Shown one piece after another: positions 8,073-9,572 of a DNA stretch of 9,572 nt (position 1 is its first letter; every line of letters starts with the position of its first letter). Made by a program: the position numbers and the translations under genes. The stretch covers positions 1 through 9,572 of the forward strand of contig CADCWK010000061.1 of NCBI GenBank assembly GCA_902806375.1, read 5' to 3'. The notes below the pieces were generated by a model that was not told where the DNA came from, did not search any database, and saw only the letters and a program-made list of their open reading frames with translations. This DNA is from an uncultured Thermomicrobiales bacterium (GTDB lineage: Bacteria; Chloroflexota; Chloroflexia; Thermomicrobiales; UBA6265).

Positions 8073-8288
8073 GGGAACTGCTCCTTGGCTGTCCCATTCT
8101 CCGGAGATGAGACCGCGTGGTCCTCCCGGAGCGGGGGCGATCGTATGACCGGTTCGTCTGGTGCGCCGGTTCACCCCGTCCTGGCATCGACGCCTGGCGG
8201 GCCCGTTCATCTTGCCTGTCGATATAGGCGTTTGCAATAGTGTCGGGAGCTATCGACCGACCGGGTCGCCGGAACCGAGGGACGTCCC
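8073..8288. promoter_or_regulatory. Divergent promoter region between transporter operon and epimerase gene
   Basis: These 216 bases separate two divergent starts and must hold both promoters. The most AT-rich patch is about 8218-8257. It contains TTGCAA (8232-8237) and lies inside a perfect 7-bp inverted repeat, GTCGATA (8218-8224) and TATCGAC (8251-8257), spaced 26 bases apart. A weak rightward promoter candidate is TTGCCT (8212-8217) with AATAGT (8236-8241), spacing 18. Nothing better was found leftward than TTGCAA with CAAGAT, spacing 17. The epimerase ribosome binding site is GAGGGA at 8277-8282. No regulator gene is in the window. Confidence 0.45.
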
Positions 8289-9089
8289 ATGAAGATCGCG
8301 CTCCGGGAAGACATGACGCCGGGGAACACGCTGGTGGACCGGCTCGCCTACCTCGAACGGATCGGGATCGAGGGGGTCGAGCTGTCCGCCGGGTCCCTGG
8401 CGATGACGGACGATGAGGTCCGGGCGGCGTTCGCCGGGTCATCCATCCGGGCGGCCAACATCGCCGGCGGGATGAAGCTGCTCGATCCGGATCCGGCCGT
8501 GCGGGAACGTTCGTTCGACCTGTCATCCCGGCGCCTCGCGCTGGCGGCGGAGCTGGGCGCGGCCGGGGTGCTGGAGGTGCCGCAGTTCGGTCGTGGTCCC
8601 GCCCTGCCGGACCTCTCGCCCCTCCGGTCGGCCCACGACCTCGAGGCCGGGCTGCTGGGGGCGCAACTGGCCCGGCTGGCGCCGGTCGCGCTGGCCGCGG
8701 GGGTGCCGCTGTTCCTGGAGCCGCTCAACCGGTACGAGGCGTACCTGGTCAATCGCGTCGAACAGGGCGTCGATTTCGCCCGCGCGGCCGGACCGGGAAT
8801 CGCGACGATGGCGGACTTCTTCCACATGGGGATCGAGGAGGTCGACCTCGCGGCCAGCATCCGGGCCGGCGGTGAACTCGTCGCCTACGTCCACGTCGCC
8901 GACAGCAACCGGCAGCAGCCGGGCAACGGCCACTTGGACTTCACGCCGGGCTTCCGGGCGCTGAAGGACATCGGCTACGACGGCTGGGTCGGTATCGAGT
9001 GCCGGATCGTCGTACCGGACGGGGGCACGTTCGACGAGGCGCTGGCGGCGACGGTCGCTCACGTCCGGGCGCTGTGGGCCAGCGCCTGA
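8289..9089 (+). CDS. Sugar epimerase/isomerase, TIM barrel (D-tagatose 3-epimerase / xylose isomerase-like)
   Basis: At 266 residues this is the usual size for the AP-endonuclease-2-type TIM-barrel family that interconverts ketoses or sugar acids. Four expected metal ligands are visible: Glu144 in LFLEPLNRYEAYLVN, Asp176 in MADFFHMGIEE, His202 in VHVADSNR and Glu237 in WVGIECR. Their spacings (32, 26, 35) match those of D-tagatose 3-epimerase (33, 26, 35), which supports this branch and an intact active site. His179 and Arg208 are further conserved residues. The cytoplasmic enzyme starts at the ATG at 8289, with GAGGGA six bases upstream. It is transcribed away from the sugar transporter operon and towards a dehydrogenase gene, so it probably acts on the imported compound. 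Tagatose/psicose epimerase, inosose isomerase or hydroxypyruvate isomerase are all possible; the exact substrate is unknown. Confidence 0.85.
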   Translation: MKIALREDMTPGNTLVDRLAYLERIGIEGVELSAGSLAMTDDEVRAAFAGSSIRAANIAGGMKLLDPDPAVRERSFDLSSRRLALAAELGAAGVLEVPQFGRGPALPDLSPLRSAHDLEAGLLGAQLARLAPVALAAGVPLFLEPLNRYEAYLVNRVEQGVDFARAAGPGIATMADFFHMGIEEVDLAASIRAGGELVAYVHVADSNRQQPGNGHLDFTPGFRALKDIGYDGWVGIECRIVVPDGGTFDEALAATVAHVRALWASA

Positions 9090-9173
9090 CCGGGATCGGA
9101 CCGGCCCGGGAGTGACCAACGAGGACTGGTCCGTTCGGCCGGCGCGACTGCGCTCGCCGACGCGGCACGTGGG
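9090..9173. other. Convergent intergenic spacer with weak hairpins
   Basis: This 84-bp spacer lies between the ends of the epimerase and dehydrogenase genes. CGGACC (9095-9100) can pair with GGTCCG (9128-9133), and TCGGC (9135-9139) with GCCGA (9156-9160). Neither stem is followed by a T-tract on either strand, so a terminator is plausible from position only. Confidence 0.3.
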
Positions 9174-9572
9174 TCAGGGGAACCGGATACCGAGCTTGAT
9201 CGACCGCTCGGGGTGCTCGTCGATCTCGCGGTAGGCCTCGGCACTGTCCTCGAACGAGACGACGGGCGTGACGATCCCGTCCGTGCGGAGCCGCCCCGAC
9301 GCCAGCCAGTCCAGGCTCGTGAGGACCATCCGCTCCAGGTCCCAGCCCGGAGCGTCGCGCATGGGCAGGCTCTCGGCGCGGACCGAGATCATCTGGAGCC
9401 GGTTGACGTGGAACTCGTCGCCGAGGTGGACGCCGAGCGCCTCGCGGCCATAGAACGAGACCAGGACGACCGTCCCGCCGAACCGGGTCGCCCGGATCGC
9501 CTGGTTGAGCGCGTAGGTGTTGCCGGAGGTCTCGATCGCGACGTCGACGCCGAGGTCGTTGAACTGGGTCGG
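9174..9572 (-). CDS. Zinc-type (MDR family) alcohol/polyol dehydrogenase, C-terminal part; 5' end outside window
   Basis: The frame is open from the window edge to a TGA at 9176-9174, giving the last 132 residues of the protein. VDVAIETSGNTYALNQAIRA followed by RFGGTVVLVSFYG is the second half of the NAD(P)-binding Rossmann domain of medium-chain dehydrogenases. DWLASGRLRTDGIVTPVVSF with FEDSAEAYREIDEHPERSIK is the standard end of the catalytic domain (substrate-domain helix with the 'AY..' motif and a final lysine strand). The N-terminal catalytic zinc ligands lie outside the window, so zinc binding is assumed from the family. It converges on the epimerase gene. Given the transporter and epimerase next to it, oxidation of a sugar or polyol is likely, but a short-chain alcohol or quinone reductase function cannot be excluded. 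An internal ATG at 9392 is not the start, because the Rossmann half lies upstream of it. Confidence 0.85.
   Translation of the reverse strand, partial: PTQFNDLGVDVAIETSGNTYALNQAIRATRFGGTVVLVSFYGREALGVHLGDEFHVNRLQMISVRAESLPMRDAPGWDLERMVLTSLDWLASGRLRTDGIVTPVVSFEDSAEAYREIDEHPERSIKLGIRFP

Noticed and set aside
8073..8237. N-terminal extension of the solute-binding protein to an ATG at 8237
   Set aside because: It would put 55 Arg/Pro/Gly-rich residues before the signal peptide. The GTG at 8072 has an AAGGAG site eight bases upstream and gives a normal secreted protein.
9095..9160. Hairpins in the convergent spacer as rho-independent terminators
   Set aside because: Stems are short or have mismatches, and no T-tract follows on either strand, so they are only listed as weak structure.

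Overview
The window is high-GC DNA densely packed with bacterial genes, many of them starting with GTG. The fused LutB-LutA protein and two small proteins of a style I associate with Thermomicrobia suggest Chloroflexota. That is an inference, because no rRNA or other marker gene is present. No tRNA, rRNA, CRISPR array or insertion sequence was seen.

Left block (1-4330, + strand): an operon-like run. It begins with the C-terminal end of a PxpC/KipA-type protein (5-oxoprolinase subunit C / biotin-dependent carboxyltransferase family). This end continues in frame through an Ala-Thr repeat linker into a biotinyl-carrier-like domain that lacks the biotin-accepting lysine. Its stop overlaps the start of lutC (LUD domain). 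After 132 bp comes a 761-residue fusion of LutB (LUD domain plus two 4Fe-4S sites) and LutA (two CCG domains). Together these give a complete LutABC-type lactate oxidation system in two polypeptides. Two small unknown proteins follow, the first coupled to lutBA by a GTGA overlap.

Middle (4331-4891, + strand): no intact gene. The stretch holds the broken remains of a class A beta-lactamase-like serine hydrolase, split over three reading frames.

Right block (4886-9572): a carbohydrate uptake and catabolism locus. On the - strand, a secreted solute-binding protein is followed by two permeases (MalF-like, then MalG-like), with a strong stem-loop between the binding protein and the first permease. 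No ATPase is present, so a shared one encoded elsewhere is presumably used. Divergent from the binding protein is a sugar epimerase/isomerase of the D-tagatose 3-epimerase type with all four metal ligands. Converging on it is the C-terminal part of a zinc-type (MDR) dehydrogenase that runs off the window. Together they suggest import of a sugar or polyol followed by epimerisation and oxidation; the substrate cannot be read from the sequence.

Most of the window is recognisable biology. The least ordinary parts are the PxpC fusion with its lysine-less carrier domain, the LutB-LutA fusion, and the pair of small unknown genes behind it.
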